Shown: piece by piece, positions 1 through 11,707 of the stretch | Numbering within the stretch: the first letter of the stretch is position 1 | Layout of the letters: every line of letters starts with the position of its first letter | Origin: Adineta vaga | Lineage: Eukaryota; Rotifera | NCBI GenBank assembly: GCA_021613535.1 | Contig: CP075493.1 | Coordinates: 12,090,001-12,154,000, forward strand | DNA length: 64,000 nt | Reading direction: 5' to 3' | The notes under the pieces: generated by a model | Databases searched by the model: none | Told to the model about the DNA's origin: nothing | What the model saw: only the letters and a program-made list of their open reading frames with translations | Made by a program: the position numbers and the translations under genes

Positions 1-3000
1 TCAGGCAACTGTAACTATTGGAGTAATACTTTGACTACACAAACATACTGTACGGATTTTAGCACTAATGTTGATGTTAGTTACGGTGAAAAATATGATA
101 CTCGAACCATACCTATTGGTGTTCAATTCAGTATTGCTTTCTCGTCATGCTGTTGGTTTGTATCTCTTGTTATTGGAGCAGGTAGTCCATGGAATGTTGT
201 CACTCGAATCAATACTATTATTCGACCTGATGGTTATATTAATTCCAGTCCTAGTGCTGCTATTATGCCCCTGATCTATAAACAAGTTAATATCCAACAT
301 ACTCATGTTATTCAAATGGTTGATCCTGATGCAAGTGACATTTTACGATGTCGATGGGCAAGTGTAGCTGGTAATGTTAATAGTTATAATGAATGTGGTG
401 GTGTCTGTTCAGGTATTCCTGGTGCTACTCTTATTACAAATAATTGTACGCTTATATTTACACTTACAAGACCTAGCATTTATGCTGCCGTAGCATTACA
501 AATTGAAGATTATTATAATGAAACATCAAGCATACCAATGAGTTCTGTTCCAGTCCAATTTCTTTTCTATGGTTATACTCCTATTAGTACTTGTATAACT
601 CCACCAAATCTCATTAGTAATCGACCTGATCCTGGTAAGTTAGAATCTGATTGAAAAGATTATTTTTACTAAAGATCATTGATTTTTGTTAGAATGTGTT
701 GATACATCAGTTGGTTCAACCGTGACTGAAAGGTTTACCGTACACGTCTTATGTGCCAATAAAGTAATTGTCGATTTTGTCACAAGTTCTCCTTTAGGGA
801 TGACAAAAAGTGCTATTCGAAGTCCAAGCTTAGGTTAGCATACAAAATATTAATTGTTTAGTTTATATTATAGTTTATTTCAAGGTATCTATGAAATTGA
901 TTTTAATTGGGTTCCAGCTACGAGTCAACGTGGTTCGCAAAGTCTCTGTATTGGAGCTGTCGACAATACCAATATTCAATCCAATCAATTATGTACTACT
1001 TATTTAGTCGACTTTGAAGCACCTAGTTTTATTCGAAATTCAGCTCGACCTGTTGGTACTACGTTTGAAAATCAAACTACTTTTTCGATTCGAAGTCATC
1101 TCGATTCTTAGAATATAATTATGATGTTTTATTAAATTCATATATTTTAGGTACAAAACCAATTTCTCGTCCATCATCTGGAAAGGGTGGTGAAATCCAT
1201 TTCTTTGATGCTACTCTCAATAAACTTGTTGAATCGTTCAAGTCTACTTCGCAATCAGATGTAAAATATTCAGAGTTCGAAATCTTCATCAAGTTCAAAA
1301 AAGCACCATGGATTATTGGCCATTCTTACTACGTCAAACTTGATGCTGGTATATATTAAATTCATTATGTTACAGTTGATTACTGATAAGTATGCTCACG
1401 TTATTTTTCATTTTAGTTGTCGCAATTGCAAGTGGAAGTGCATCTTGTCGTAAGTGATTTCGAAATGAAGAAAAGAAGATAACTTAATTAATAAATTATT
1501 CTAGTCCCTGGAACTACAGCAATCAATGATTCAAAATTTTGGAGGTTCAACATTTGGGATCCATCAGTCACATTAGTAACAACTGAAAGCAGTCATTTAG
1601 TATGTTGATCTTAATGAAATATTCTTCGAATTCCTTTTTTATTACTTTCTAGTCAACAAAATCTAGTCTAGAAAACGTGGACGATACAACTGCAACTACA
1701 GATAGCATGCAAAGTTTACCACCGTCAAGTAATGATGTCTACGAAGTGAAAATCTTCTTTTGAATGTACAAAATTCATTTCATTTAGGTTGTCATAAACG
1801 TGAAATTCAATTCGATCCAGATGGATCATCTTTATCCAAACCAATCAATTTCCTATACAATGAAGATATTCATATTAATTCAAAAGTTATATTGAATTGT
1901 ACATCTCGATTTTCGATTACAATTTTTTGGACAATTATCACGTGTTCACCAACCTGTTCTCAATTAACTCAAATCACATTTTCATTTGAACCATCAAAAA
2001 TGGAACTATTCATTCCCGCTTATTCTCTTCTCAATGGAATTTATGAATTAAAATTTACATTGACCGTTATTGAGATATCAACATGGAGTTTATTATCTTC
2101 TGTCTATATTAAAATCTTCCGGTCAACTATTATCACAAATCTTCTTTCGTTTACTGCAATTAATATTACACATGAATATAAACAGAAGTTAATACTAAAT
2201 CCTGGAAAATATTCTATTGATTTCAGTACCATCGAATTCAATACAAGTGTAAGTTATTTGATCTAAAAACAATAGGAAATTGAATGAAGTTTTTATTGAT
2301 TTTAGAATTGGTATTATACATATTATTGTCGAATTTATTCCAAGTTTAACCATCGACATTATGAATCATTGGACGATTCAAATCATACTAGTTGTTTTTC
2401 AACGAATATCACAAACTTACTAGAATATAATGATTCACTCAAATCTGCTTTAACAATTTTTCCCGAATTTTTAAAGTTAAAAGAAATATATCACTTTATG
2501 GTTCGAATAGTTAATCGTCGAAATTCTTCTCTTCAATCTATTGGATATTTAATCGTTCAAATTGAACATATTCAATCACCAACCATCACAATCAAGTAAA
2601 TTCTTTTCGTTTACATTTTTCTTCTCTAAAACTATATCACATATAGTTGTGTCATTTCAACAATGTGTTCACCCAATTTGTACTTCTATTATGTAAATCC
2701 AAGCACACAATTCGCACTGTTTTCGTTTCCTACAGATAATCATACAGCAATTGAAAACATTCAATGGAATGTCTATAAAGGTTTGATGAATTCATCGAAT
2801 AACATCATGGAATGGACATCAATAGAATCGTCATGGTTTTTGGGTAATAAGTCACTTATTTTATTATGATGACACTCTTTTCTTACATTTAATTTTCTAG
2901 GTGTACATACCGAGAATTTAACAATTTTGAAAGATTTTTTTAATGAAAATGTTCAAATTACTCAATGGCGTTTTGAAGTTATTTATATTTTTCAAAATGA

Positions 3001-5460
3001 AAGTTGTCAAACAACATTTGATATTGAAATTAACGAAGCACCAAAGAATGGATTCTGTTCAATTCATCCTCAAAATGGGACGACAATGACTGTCTTCACA
3101 ATCAATTGTGTCAATTGGTTTGATCGAGATGAAATTAGAGATATGACCATTTATAGTTCGTGAATTCTCACTTTTCTTTTCTAGTATAATTTATATTCAT
3201 TGCTTTTGAAAAGGTCAGAAAAATGATTCATCAAAATTACTTATGCTTGCTCAAACAATTGAATTATCCATTCAACTTCGATTACCGATTGGTCTCAATC
3301 AACAAATTCTTGTTCACATTCAAGATACATTCAGTTGTATTACAGAATACACTCTTTCGTCAATTTCTGTTTTGTCTGACATGGATGTACCGATGAATAT
3401 GTCCAATCCATTAATTCAATTGCTCTCTAATACTGATAATCAAAATACTATTATACAAATTATAACATCTCTATCGGAAACATTGAATGAAATGAATGAC
3501 GATATTATTCGAAAGGCTGATTTAGGTGAGCATCTTTTAACCTTACTAAAGTTATTTGATAATAAAAATGATAAATTCTTTGTAAAGATGACGTTTCATT
3601 GACAAATATTTCTGTCACACCTTTATATCATACAGAAACAAACAATACGGTTTGTATAAATTTCGTAGAAACTATGTTTATTAAGTTAAATGAATCTATA
3701 GATTATGAATATATCCAGAGAATCAATCTTTACTGAACTGAATAAACATGCAACGATACGTAAATATTTGATGATATTTATCGAGAATCAATCGATGACA
3801 ACAGTAAATGATGTTCAATTTCAAGCATCAATTCTTTCAAGTTTAACTCAAACCACCAATGAATTATCAAGAAAAGCTTTGGTAAATAAACTTTTCTTCT
3901 TCTTTCTCTATTCGTTTTCGTAGCTTGTGGCATCAACAAAATGTCAACAACTTGCTCATCATTTAAGAACAATATCAACACAACTTTCATTCGAAAATGT
4001 TCAATTTACAGCTACACATATTGCTGAATGTGCCATAAATGTTGTGACGGTATGTTTTACAAAGGAAATTTCATGATCTAAATATAATTCAGTATTTTAC
4101 CTTTTTAGAGTATCAATGCACCATTACAATCACGTGCAAATGTTCTTGATTTAGATATGATTGATATTGGAGAAATATTAGATCATTGTCGAATTAAAGA
4201 CAATTGCGATTGGATTAATCCAATAAATAGTTCGTCATATACGCAGGATCTATTGCACCAAGAAAATCTTCTATATCAAAAGCAAATCGTAAGAAAATTT
4301 TCTCTTATGAATGAAAATACTCGATTATTTATTTCTAGGCAAATACAATATCTAAATCACTAGTTGACATCATTTCATTACTAACTACATCAATCAATGT
4401 ACATTTAAACATTAATCAAAGTATTCAAATCAATACCGGTGCTGTATATTTATCGTTAGAAAAACTATTCGCATCATCTGTATCCGAACGATTAAACAAT
4501 CAAAGTAATATTCGGTTTCCATCTAATTTGATCAATTCTAATAAATCTGTTCTTATTCGAGTAAATTTTTTATTTTCTAATACATAAATAAAAATAAATA
4601 ATATATTTTAGAAAGTAATACAACCTCTTGCATCTGCAGATGACTTTCGTTCTTTATCAAATACAAATCTCTCTCGAGCATTTTCTCTTTCAATTATCAA
4701 TCAAAATGGAAGTGATTTGAAGATTCTAACAAATGTTAATGATTCTATTGAATTTTTTATTCCACGAGATCCCAATATGAAAATTCCGTCAAAATTTTTA
4801 CAAAATGTTTTAATCAATCGTAAAAGAAAGTTAGTATTTAATTATCATTTGATTCATTTTACACAACTAAATTCGAATCTATCATACTCAATTCATTTTG
4901 AAATGTATCCATTGAATTCAAATCTTTCTTATTTATTAATTTATAAATTTAATGATCGACCACATTTGGATGCATTCGATGGCTTGAAATTCTTTTGTCC
5001 TCAAGGTAAAATAATGTTTCTGTGGCATAAATATTCATCTTTGTTCATGTTTAGATTTGAATCAAAATGAATTTCATATGCATTTTATTGATAATACGAA
5101 AACATCAGGTCATTATTCGATTATTTATGGAATACGAGAATTAACTGTCACAGAAACGAATGAATTTTGTTTCAATGACACTTTTATTAGTGAACGTTTA
5201 TCGATTATCAATATACCGATGACATTTTCAGCAAATTACGAACTACTTGTCTATCAATCAGCTTGCTGTTATCTCGATAAGAATCACAACTGGCAATCAG
5301 ATGGATTAATTGTAAGAATAGAAAGTCATTTATTTTATCACAAGTATCTTTCTTTTTTTGATTATAGGTTGGCCCACTAACAAATCACTATGAAACACAA
5401 TGTTTATCAACTCATTTATCAATCGATTCTGATCAGTTGGGCGTTACACCAAAGAATTAA
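1..5460 (+). CDS. REJ/GPS-domain protein (polycystin-1-like ectodomain), 5' end outside window
   Basis: Twenty exons joined by 45-65 nt GT-AG introns give one open frame of 1471 residues with no start in the window. Exons: 1-634, 693-833, 885-1094, 1151-1348, 1417-1449, 1505-1599, 1653-1728, 1788-2248, 2306-2595, 2647-2843, 2901-3155, 3214-3525, 3588-3649, 3702-3881, 3924-4049, 4109-4288, 4339-4560, 4612-5005, 5055-5311, 5368-5460. The first third is an extracellular-looking Cys-containing region I cannot name. Exons 8-12 resemble a REJ module: YYCRIYSKF near 2320, then P-x-x-G-x-C, NGT and a W-F-D-R-D stretch near 3040-3135. The last two exons match a GPS: paired Cys, a W, then TQC and HLS. 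The frame ends about eleven codons after HLS, with no transmembrane segment, PLAT domain or channel. Family knowledge: REJ plus GPS is typical of polycystin-1 and sperm receptors for egg jelly. The exon model is strong; the function is unknown. Confidence 0.8.
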
Positions 5461-5723
5461 CTTCTTTTATATTTGTGCTTAACACACTCATAAATATATC
5501 TTTTTTGTGATAGTCTAAAAGTAAATAATTCATATTCATATGCACAACTTGTTTTCTGACTTTACTTATGAAGCAGAAGGTGAGAAGTATACCTTTGGGC
5601 ACTATATTGCACTATTTGTGATGACAATCAAAATGATATATGTGAAAACGAAAACATTGAATTTAATATTTTCTTCATAGGAAATATATAAATATACGAT
5701 TGAAATGCATAACAGAACAGTAT

Positions 5724-7262
5724 ATGAATTCAGTCATGTCAATTTCGGATGATATTGATAAAAATATAGAAACAGAAATGCAGAAAAGTGACGATAATGA
5801 TGATCCTGATGATCGAAAACTTCTTCGTAAACTTGATCTTCATCTTATTCCTGGTATGACATTACTCTATTTACTTAATTATCTCGATCGAGTAAATATT
5901 GGACAAGCGAAATTGAATGGTATTACAACGTCATTGAATCTTTCGAGTGCACAATATAACACGTGTTTAAGTGTCGTCTATGTAACATATGTTGCTTTTG
6001 AAGTTCCATCAAATTTAATTCTGAAAAAACTTCGACCAAGTCGATGGATACCACTGATTATGGTGACGTGGGGTATTGTTACAACTTTGACTGGTCTTGT
6101 GAATTCGTATTATAGTCTTCTCGCTTGTCGACTTCTATTAGGTGCTCCAGAAGCAGGATTATTTCCTGGTGCAACATATTATCTATCGAGTTGGTATAAG
6201 CGACGTGAACTTTCATGGCGTGTTAGTATTCTTTTTTCGGCTGCTACATTAGCTGGAACATTTGGAGGTATACTTGCTTATGGAATTAATCATATGAATG
6301 GTTTAGGTGGTCAGGAAGGTTGGCGATGGATATTTTATATTGAAGGAATAATGACAGTGATTGTCGGAATACTGGCATTTTTCTTTATAAGTGATTTTCC
6401 ATCGAATCGACCAAAATTTCTTACTGAATCAGAATGTAATCGTGTTATTGCTCGTCTTCGAACAGATGCTGGACCTGGTGGTAGTGAACATTTTAGTTGG
6501 AAACAAGTTATTGCAGCGTTTACAGACTGGAAATTATATATTTGGTCATTGAATTATATGGGCATTCTTGTTCCACTTCTTTCCTTATCTTTATTCTTAC
6601 CAACTATAGTGCAAAATTTAGGTTTCATTAGTTATAAAGCTCAATTACTTACTGCTCCACCATATGCATTTGCTTTTCTTACGACTGTAACAACAGCTTA
6701 TTTTTCTGATAAATATGCTCGACGTGGTATATTTATTCTCTTCTGGATAATAATAACTATGATTGGTTATATCATTCTTCTTGTTGTCAATGATTTAGGT
6801 GCAAAATATTTTGCTGTCTTCTTAACAGCCGGCGGTATTCCACCATGTGTAGCAACATGTATAACTTTTATTTCAGGTAATATTAGTCCTCAAACAAAAC
6901 GGGCGACATCTCTTGCATTTATGATATCTATTGGTAATTGTGGAGGAATTATTAGTGGTCAAATCTATCGAACTCAAGATGCACCTCGATTTATTCTAGG
7001 TCATGCTATTAATCTTGGTTTTTGTGTATTAGCAATTATTTGTACTTGCATTTTGATGATTGGTCTTAGATTAGAAAATCGACGTCGTGATAAATTGTAT
7101 GGTTCAGTTGAGAATAGTGTTAAGACAAATGCAAGCACAACAGTCGATATTTTTGGATTGGGTAGCGTAGAAGATAGACGACGTTGGGGTTATGAAAATA
7201 TGTCTGAAGAACAAATTCGAGATTTAGGTGATAAACATGTTGCTTGGCGTTATATTATATAA
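5724..7262 (+). CDS. MFS transporter, fungal-type anion:cation symporter (allantoate/nicotinate permease-like)
   Basis: A single uninterrupted frame of 512 residues from the first in-frame ATG; the next ATG (MSISDD) is four codons later and could also serve. An acidic N-terminal tail of about 45 residues leads into LNYLDRVNIGQAKLNG, the TM1 signature of the anion:cation symporter family. About 12 membrane segments follow, with the loop motif PSRWIPLIMVTWGIVT, the GAPEAGLFPG region of TM4, and EGWRWIFYIEG at TM6. The C-terminus ends LGDKHVAWRYII, matching the Dal5/Tna1-type fungal tail (roughly L-G-D-x-H-x-x-x-R-Y). Family role: proton-coupled uptake of small carboxylates such as allantoate, nicotinate, pantothenate or tartrate; the substrate cannot be read here. 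It has no introns although the flanking animal-type genes are intron-rich, which fits horizontal acquisition from a fungus (inference). Confidence 0.88.
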   Translation: MNSVMSISDDIDKNIETEMQKSDDNDDPDDRKLLRKLDLHLIPGMTLLYLLNYLDRVNIGQAKLNGITTSLNLSSAQYNTCLSVVYVTYVAFEVPSNLILKKLRPSRWIPLIMVTWGIVTTLTGLVNSYYSLLACRLLLGAPEAGLFPGATYYLSSWYKRRELSWRVSILFSAATLAGTFGGILAYGINHMNGLGGQEGWRWIFYIEGIMTVIVGILAFFFISDFPSNRPKFLTESECNRVIARLRTDAGPGGSEHFSWKQVIAAFTDWKLYIWSLNYMGILVPLLSLSLFLPTIVQNLGFISYKAQLLTAPPYAFAFLTTVTTAYFSDKYARRGIFILFWIIITMIGYIILLVVNDLGAKYFAVFLTAGGIPPCVATCITFISGNISPQTKRATSLAFMISIGNCGGIISGQIYRTQDAPRFILGHAINLGFCVLAIICTCILMIGLRLENRRRDKLYGSVENSVKTNASTTVDIFGLGSVEDRRRWGYENMSEEQIRDLGDKHVAWRYII

Positions 7263-7464
7263 ATTATTTTGCTTTTATATCTCTTTATGCTCAAAAATAA
7301 ATTTCTTGAGAAAGTCATATAAGTTGCAGAAAAGAATCAATTTGTTCTCTTTTGAATTAGATGTAGAAGGGCGTGATTAACTGATCTTGTCGGCATTATC
7401 AAATGGTATAAAAAGAAACGGATCAGTTTTGTTCCAATATTTATTGAAAATATAACAAAGTATT

Positions 7465-8888
7465 CTATGGAATAGCTTCATATTTCGTATTATTGATAAT
7501 ATTATTCTCTTGTTGATTTAAATTCTCCTCAATATTTTGCTTTCGTTCATCTTCATCACGTCGTTTATAAGTAAATCGTGCACATGATATCATGATAATA
7601 CAAATACCACATATAATCAATACTAATAAATTAACTAATTCACCACGATCAGGCGCAATAAATAGTAGAATAAGACCAATAATATTACTCCATTGAACAA
7701 GAATTGCTGCTGATAAAGATTCTGGAAGTGGAAACATAATTTCAGCAAGTGCTTCGTAGAATAAAGGTAATCCAGCACCTTGAAACAACCGGCCAGTCCT
7801 ACAGATAAACCTATGGTGAGTGTAGTGGATACGATAATTGGTTTCTTATAGAAAAATGTATGAACCATCAACAAAAACCATACGACTGATAAGAAACAGA
7901 ATATACATGAAGTATTAATAAGAAATTTGAATGAACGTCGAAATGGACGTGTATCAGCTATAGCAGCAAAAATCAAACCACCAAGATTTCCAGCTACAGA
8001 TGAACCAAAACTAAACCATCCTGCTTGTAATTCTGTATAATTTTCAGGTTTAAGAATAACATCATAGAGACTAACCCATCCATTAAATAGTCCACTTAAT
8101 AAACCACCGACATTACAAATTAATAAAAACGATGGATTTTTCAAACATTGCCAAATATCTTTTATATAACTTTTCCATGAATCATTTCGCTCATTTGTTG
8201 AATGAACAAGAAGTACTTCAGCTGCTGGTGATGGTACTGATTTTGGTTGAGCAGGAAAATATAATAGAGTTAGAACACAAACAACAAAAGCTAAACCTAA
8301 ATGAAGATATAACAAACGAGGAATACATTCTGGTGCATATACAATTGCAGGACCAATTATAAATCCAATTGTGCCACCAAAATTATTCGCAACAATAGCA
8401 ATCGTCGTTGCACGTGTTCGTTCATTTAAACCAAACCATATACATGAAAGTTGAGAAACAGGTGCCATGATCAATGGACCACACGCAGCATTTAAAATCT
8501 GTCCAGCATGTAGAAATGGCATTGCAATAGCATGAAAATGTGGACTTGTTGATGATGTAATCACTTCTGGTATAACACGTACAAGAGCAGAAGAAAAACC
8601 AAGAATAGCAGCTAAACGAACACAATGTTGAAGACCATTACGTTTATTTAATAAGATATAAGTTAGAGGTAAACATGGAAGAAATATAATTGATCCCCAA
8701 TTAAAAAGAAGATCAATAGTTGTGTCAGTCATTTGATAATATGTTTCTGCATTCCTTGCAATCGGAGAAAATGTTAACCAAAATAGATTTTGATTAAATG
8801 AAAGTAATGAGAAAACAAAGAGAACATAGAATCGTTGAGAATATAAACGATAAGTTCTTGAAGAAGACGTAGTTTCAGTATCAGACAT
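7465..8888 (-). CDS. SLC49A4/DIRC2-like MFS transporter with an apparent one-base frameshift
   Basis: The main frame runs from ATG at 8888 and encodes the first nine or so membrane segments (RFYVLFVFSLLSFNQNLFW, then a G-S-I-I-F-L-P-C-L-P stretch at TM2), in the manner of the FLVCR/DIRC2 (SLC49) family. Homology leaves this frame at about 7786 and continues in another, where LPLFYEALAEIMFPLPE matches the family's conserved segment before the last helices. The basic cytosolic tail ends ...NTKYEAIP. The span is 1424 nt, one short of a multiple of three, so one missing base would restore a 474-residue protein. A 32-nt GT-AG intron (plus-strand about 7780-7811) would also rejoin the frames but would remove part of a helix. 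Relatives transport haem or pyridoxine-like substrates at the plasma or lysosomal membrane; the substrate here is unknown. Annotated as a gene rather than a pseudogene because there is only one lesion. Confidence 0.75.
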
Positions 8889-9264
8889 AACTTGAATAAT
8901 AACGAATGATATTTATGCAAATGCAACAGTGATATCAAATGGTAATCTTTGAAACCGTAGATAGATCATTTGACTAGATAAAAGGTGAAATAAATTGATA
9001 ATGTTAGAATACAGGTTAAAAAGTAGTGACGTATTTCTACTTGTTTTTTATCAAGAAGAAAAGACCTTCTACTAAATAATATCTGATAAAAGAAAAACAT
9101 TTCACACTAGAAAAGAACAAGTCATATTCGAGGGTTTAAATCATAATAAAATACAGTTTGTTGATATTATTCGAAAAGATACGCATACAAAAGATTTAGA
9201 AAAGACAAATTCTTTGCTAATTTAGATTGAGAACTTTATTTTCAAAGTAACAAATTTTGTTTAT
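8889..9264. other. intergenic, no gene seen
   Basis: AT-rich spacer between the 5' end of the SLC49A4-like gene and the 3' end of the Ly6-like gene. It holds short homopolymer runs only; no coding exon, RNA gene or repeat was recognised. Confidence 0.6.
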
Positions 9265-9953
9265 TCAAAAATGAAAGAATGATGAAAAAATAAAAGTGAT
9301 TGTTACTAATAAAACCGAAGCGATGTCCTTGGTTCCTGCAGCAATACGTCGTGCATTAGCATCTGTTACACCATTCTCGTATAGAATATTCGTAACTTGA
9401 TTGATTGTTTCATCATTATTACACAGATCTTTATTACATCCAATATTGAGAGCCGGAGATACATCACCATCGAAAAGAAAGACACGTGGTTGAATGGTTA
9501 AACTTCCATCACAACCGCGTGAAGTTACTTTCTTATTTTTTGTGTCGAATCTCAAAGAGCAACTTTCATTTGAATAACATGTTATTATATTATTTTGTGC
9601 ATCATAACATTGAATCGATCCATTTCTTAAAGGATTTTCAATATATTTTGCAAGTGCTCCATAGATACGTGTAGCATTGTAATTTCGTGAAACCATTTCA
9701 TTGATTCTGTTCTGTGCATAGGTCATCATCATATCCCAAATTTAGTGAATCCAACTGAATAGGATTGTCGATCATACTGAAAATTCATGATAGTAGAGCA
9801 TGAAGATGATGTACTACGTTCTTGATTGATTGACAAAAAAAAAAAAAATTGTGTACCAAATGAATTACTGATTGAACAATAATCTATACATTGAAGAGCA
9901 TTTCCAGCGTGCTAGAAAAAAGCAGAAATAACGAATAGAAACAATAAAATCAT
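9265..9953 (-). pseudogene. Ly6/uPAR-like GPI-anchored protein, first domain apparently broken
   Basis: The clear part is the frame 9265-9732. It carries a three-finger-like Cys pattern (IQCYDAQ, ITCYSNESC, RGCDG, then NIGCNKDLCN), and C-N-x-x-x-C-N is the hallmark end of Ly6/uPAR domains. A hydrophobic C-terminus (VLLVTITFIFSSFFHF) fits GPI-anchor addition. Upstream on the same strand, an ATG at 9951-9953 starts a signal-peptide-like stretch (MILLFLFVISAFF) that meets an in-frame TAG at 9912-9914 and continues in the same frame as HAGNALQCIDYC, a typical first-domain start. After a plausible intron the first domain reads on but is out of frame with the second unless a 44-nt intron ending near 9716 is used. 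So the gene looks like a two-domain Ly6 protein with a nonsense codon just after the signal peptide. A separate signal exon or an assembly error is possible. Confidence 0.55.
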
Positions 9954-10801
9954 GTCGGCACTAATTCTACATAGGCAAAAAACACGACTCATTTTCTCAT
10001 TTTTTTCTTCACAAGTTTTAAGCAAACTATTGCATACCTCATATCTTTTTCACAATGTCAATATTTTTTTTCTCATTTCACGTCAAACCATTATTCATCT
10101 CTTTACTTCTTTCGTAACGTGATATCGCGAAGAATAGTAAAACAAGAGCATTAGTCATCAAAACAAGCCTCCGTAGTAATAAATGTTATTAACGATGGAA
10201 TACATTCAGATATTCAAATTATTTGAGGATATGAAACAATAGTAGAGAAATTACATTCCTGTTTTTATTTCTAATGAACCACATAAGAAAATATAACACA
10301 TAGAACATTGGAATTTATAGTTTAAATGCAGAGATAGTTTCCTTTTTTCATTCAGTCTGATTTATAAATGAGATTGTTTTACTCTCATCGGATCGACTAC
10401 AGTTCTGTACCCAAAGTGAATTGAGGGTGTGGGTGTGGGTGGGTGGGTGAAGGTGAGGTTTGTGTGTGGATGCGTGAGTATGTGGGTGTGAATGGATGTG
10501 AGTGAGGGTGAGAGGGTATGTATAAGAGAAAACACCCACACCCTGCTTAAATTCTTTTGAATATTGTGAGAAAAAAATCCATAAATTATGGAACCTTCTA
10601 CTCGTCAATATCTATTGTTGACACAAATTTTATTTCTCTGATAGTTTTTATATTATTGAAAAATTGCATATATATCTTTGTTAGTTCAAAATAAGACTGA
10701 CTCATCAAATTTTATTTGTTTAACAACATATAGTTAACTAAAGATTTAACGTGTACAAACTGATATGCATGAAATAAAAGCCGTCGTTCTCGTTGGTTGA
10801 T
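9954..10801. other. intergenic, low complexity
   Basis: No gene recognised. T- and A-rich runs, with a G/T-rich tract at 10423-10520 listed separately. An open frame across that tract encodes only a His/Thr/Pro low-complexity string and is an artefact of the repeat. Confidence 0.6.
10423..10520. repeat. G/T-rich degenerate tract with telomere-like TGTGGG units
   Basis: About 100 bases of almost pure G and T on the plus strand within AT-rich DNA. The left end holds GGGTGTGGGTGTGGGTG, i.e. consecutive TGTGGG-type units, followed by GGGTGGGTG and degenerate GTGAG/GTGGATG steps. TGTGGG is, from memory, a bdelloid telomeric motif; the tract may be an interstitial telomeric remnant or a simple GT-rich microsatellite. 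Confidence 0.6.
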
Positions 10802-11707
10802 TCATTCATTATAAATCATTTTTTTGGTCATGCCACCATCAACGACAAAGTTCTACAACGGAATAAAAGTAAAAGGATATATTTATAAGGAATCAATTGA
10901 AGAGAACATTTGAGTAGATTACCTGTCCGGTGATAAATCCATTAACATCGTCTACTAGAAATTCTACCATTTTTGTAATATCTTCGGGTACACCAGCACG
11001 ACCAGCTGGATGTTGTGAATGATCTGAATCTGTTAAAAGAGGTGGACTAGTTGCTTTACCATGTTGAATCAACTGTTTTGTATCCATATCACGGACATCA
11101 ATCCAGCCAGGTGAAATTGCATTAACCCTGACACTAGAACCTGCAAAACTAACTGCCATTGCTTGTGTAAGTCCAATGAGTCCAGCTTTACTTGAAGAAT
11201 AACCTTCGTTATTGGCTTCAGACTGAAGAGCACGAGTAGATGAGATATTAATTATGCAACCTTTTGATGCACGAAGATGTGGAGCAGCATAATAGGAACA
11301 GATGTAAGGACCAGTAAGATTTGTCTCTAAGAATTGACGAAAATTTGAGATAGGTGCACTATCAAATGGTATATCAGGATTATCTTTGCACCAATCCATG
11401 GACTTGCGAGAGCAGCATTGTTAATGAGAGCATCTAAACCGGAAAATTTTTCGATAGAAGCAGCAATACATAAAGATATAGATGATTCATCGGTAACATC
11501 ACATTTATGAAACAGAGCGTGACTTTGAGTTGAACGACCAGAGTCAACTGGAAATACCAAAACATCATTGGCAAGTAAATGTTCGAGTAAATTGAGTGAT
11601 GTCGTATCATTATCTGCTAATGTTACATAGAAACCACGTGAAAGAAACTTTGTTGCCATATGTCGACCGAGACCATTTGCAGCACCTGTAATAAGAATTC
11701 GTTTCAT
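10802..11707 (-). CDS. short-chain dehydrogenase/reductase (SDR), apparent one-base frameshift
   Basis: Starts MKRILITGAANGLG, the Rossmann T-G-x-x-x-G-x-G cofactor motif of classical SDRs. A D-A-L-I-N-N-A-A segment follows, then the active-site serine region INISSTRALQ, the YSSSK catalytic Tyr/Lys pair, VNAISPGWI after it, and a C-terminal GRAGVPEDI and GFITGQ block. A 70-nt intron (10853-10922) splits the last exon (10802-10852), which ends V-V-D-G-G-M-T-K-K. The first part is in one frame up to about 11395 (ALASPW) and the rest (DWCKDNPD onward) in another. Total exon length is one short of a multiple of three, so a single missing base would give a 278-residue enzyme. Family role: NAD(P)-dependent oxidoreduction of an alcohol or carbonyl, probably cytosolic; the substrate is unknown. 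Confidence 0.8.

Noticed and set aside
10348-10608. 86-codon minus-strand frame rich in His, Thr and Pro
   Set aside because: It is the reverse complement of the G/T-rich tract and has no other coding signs.
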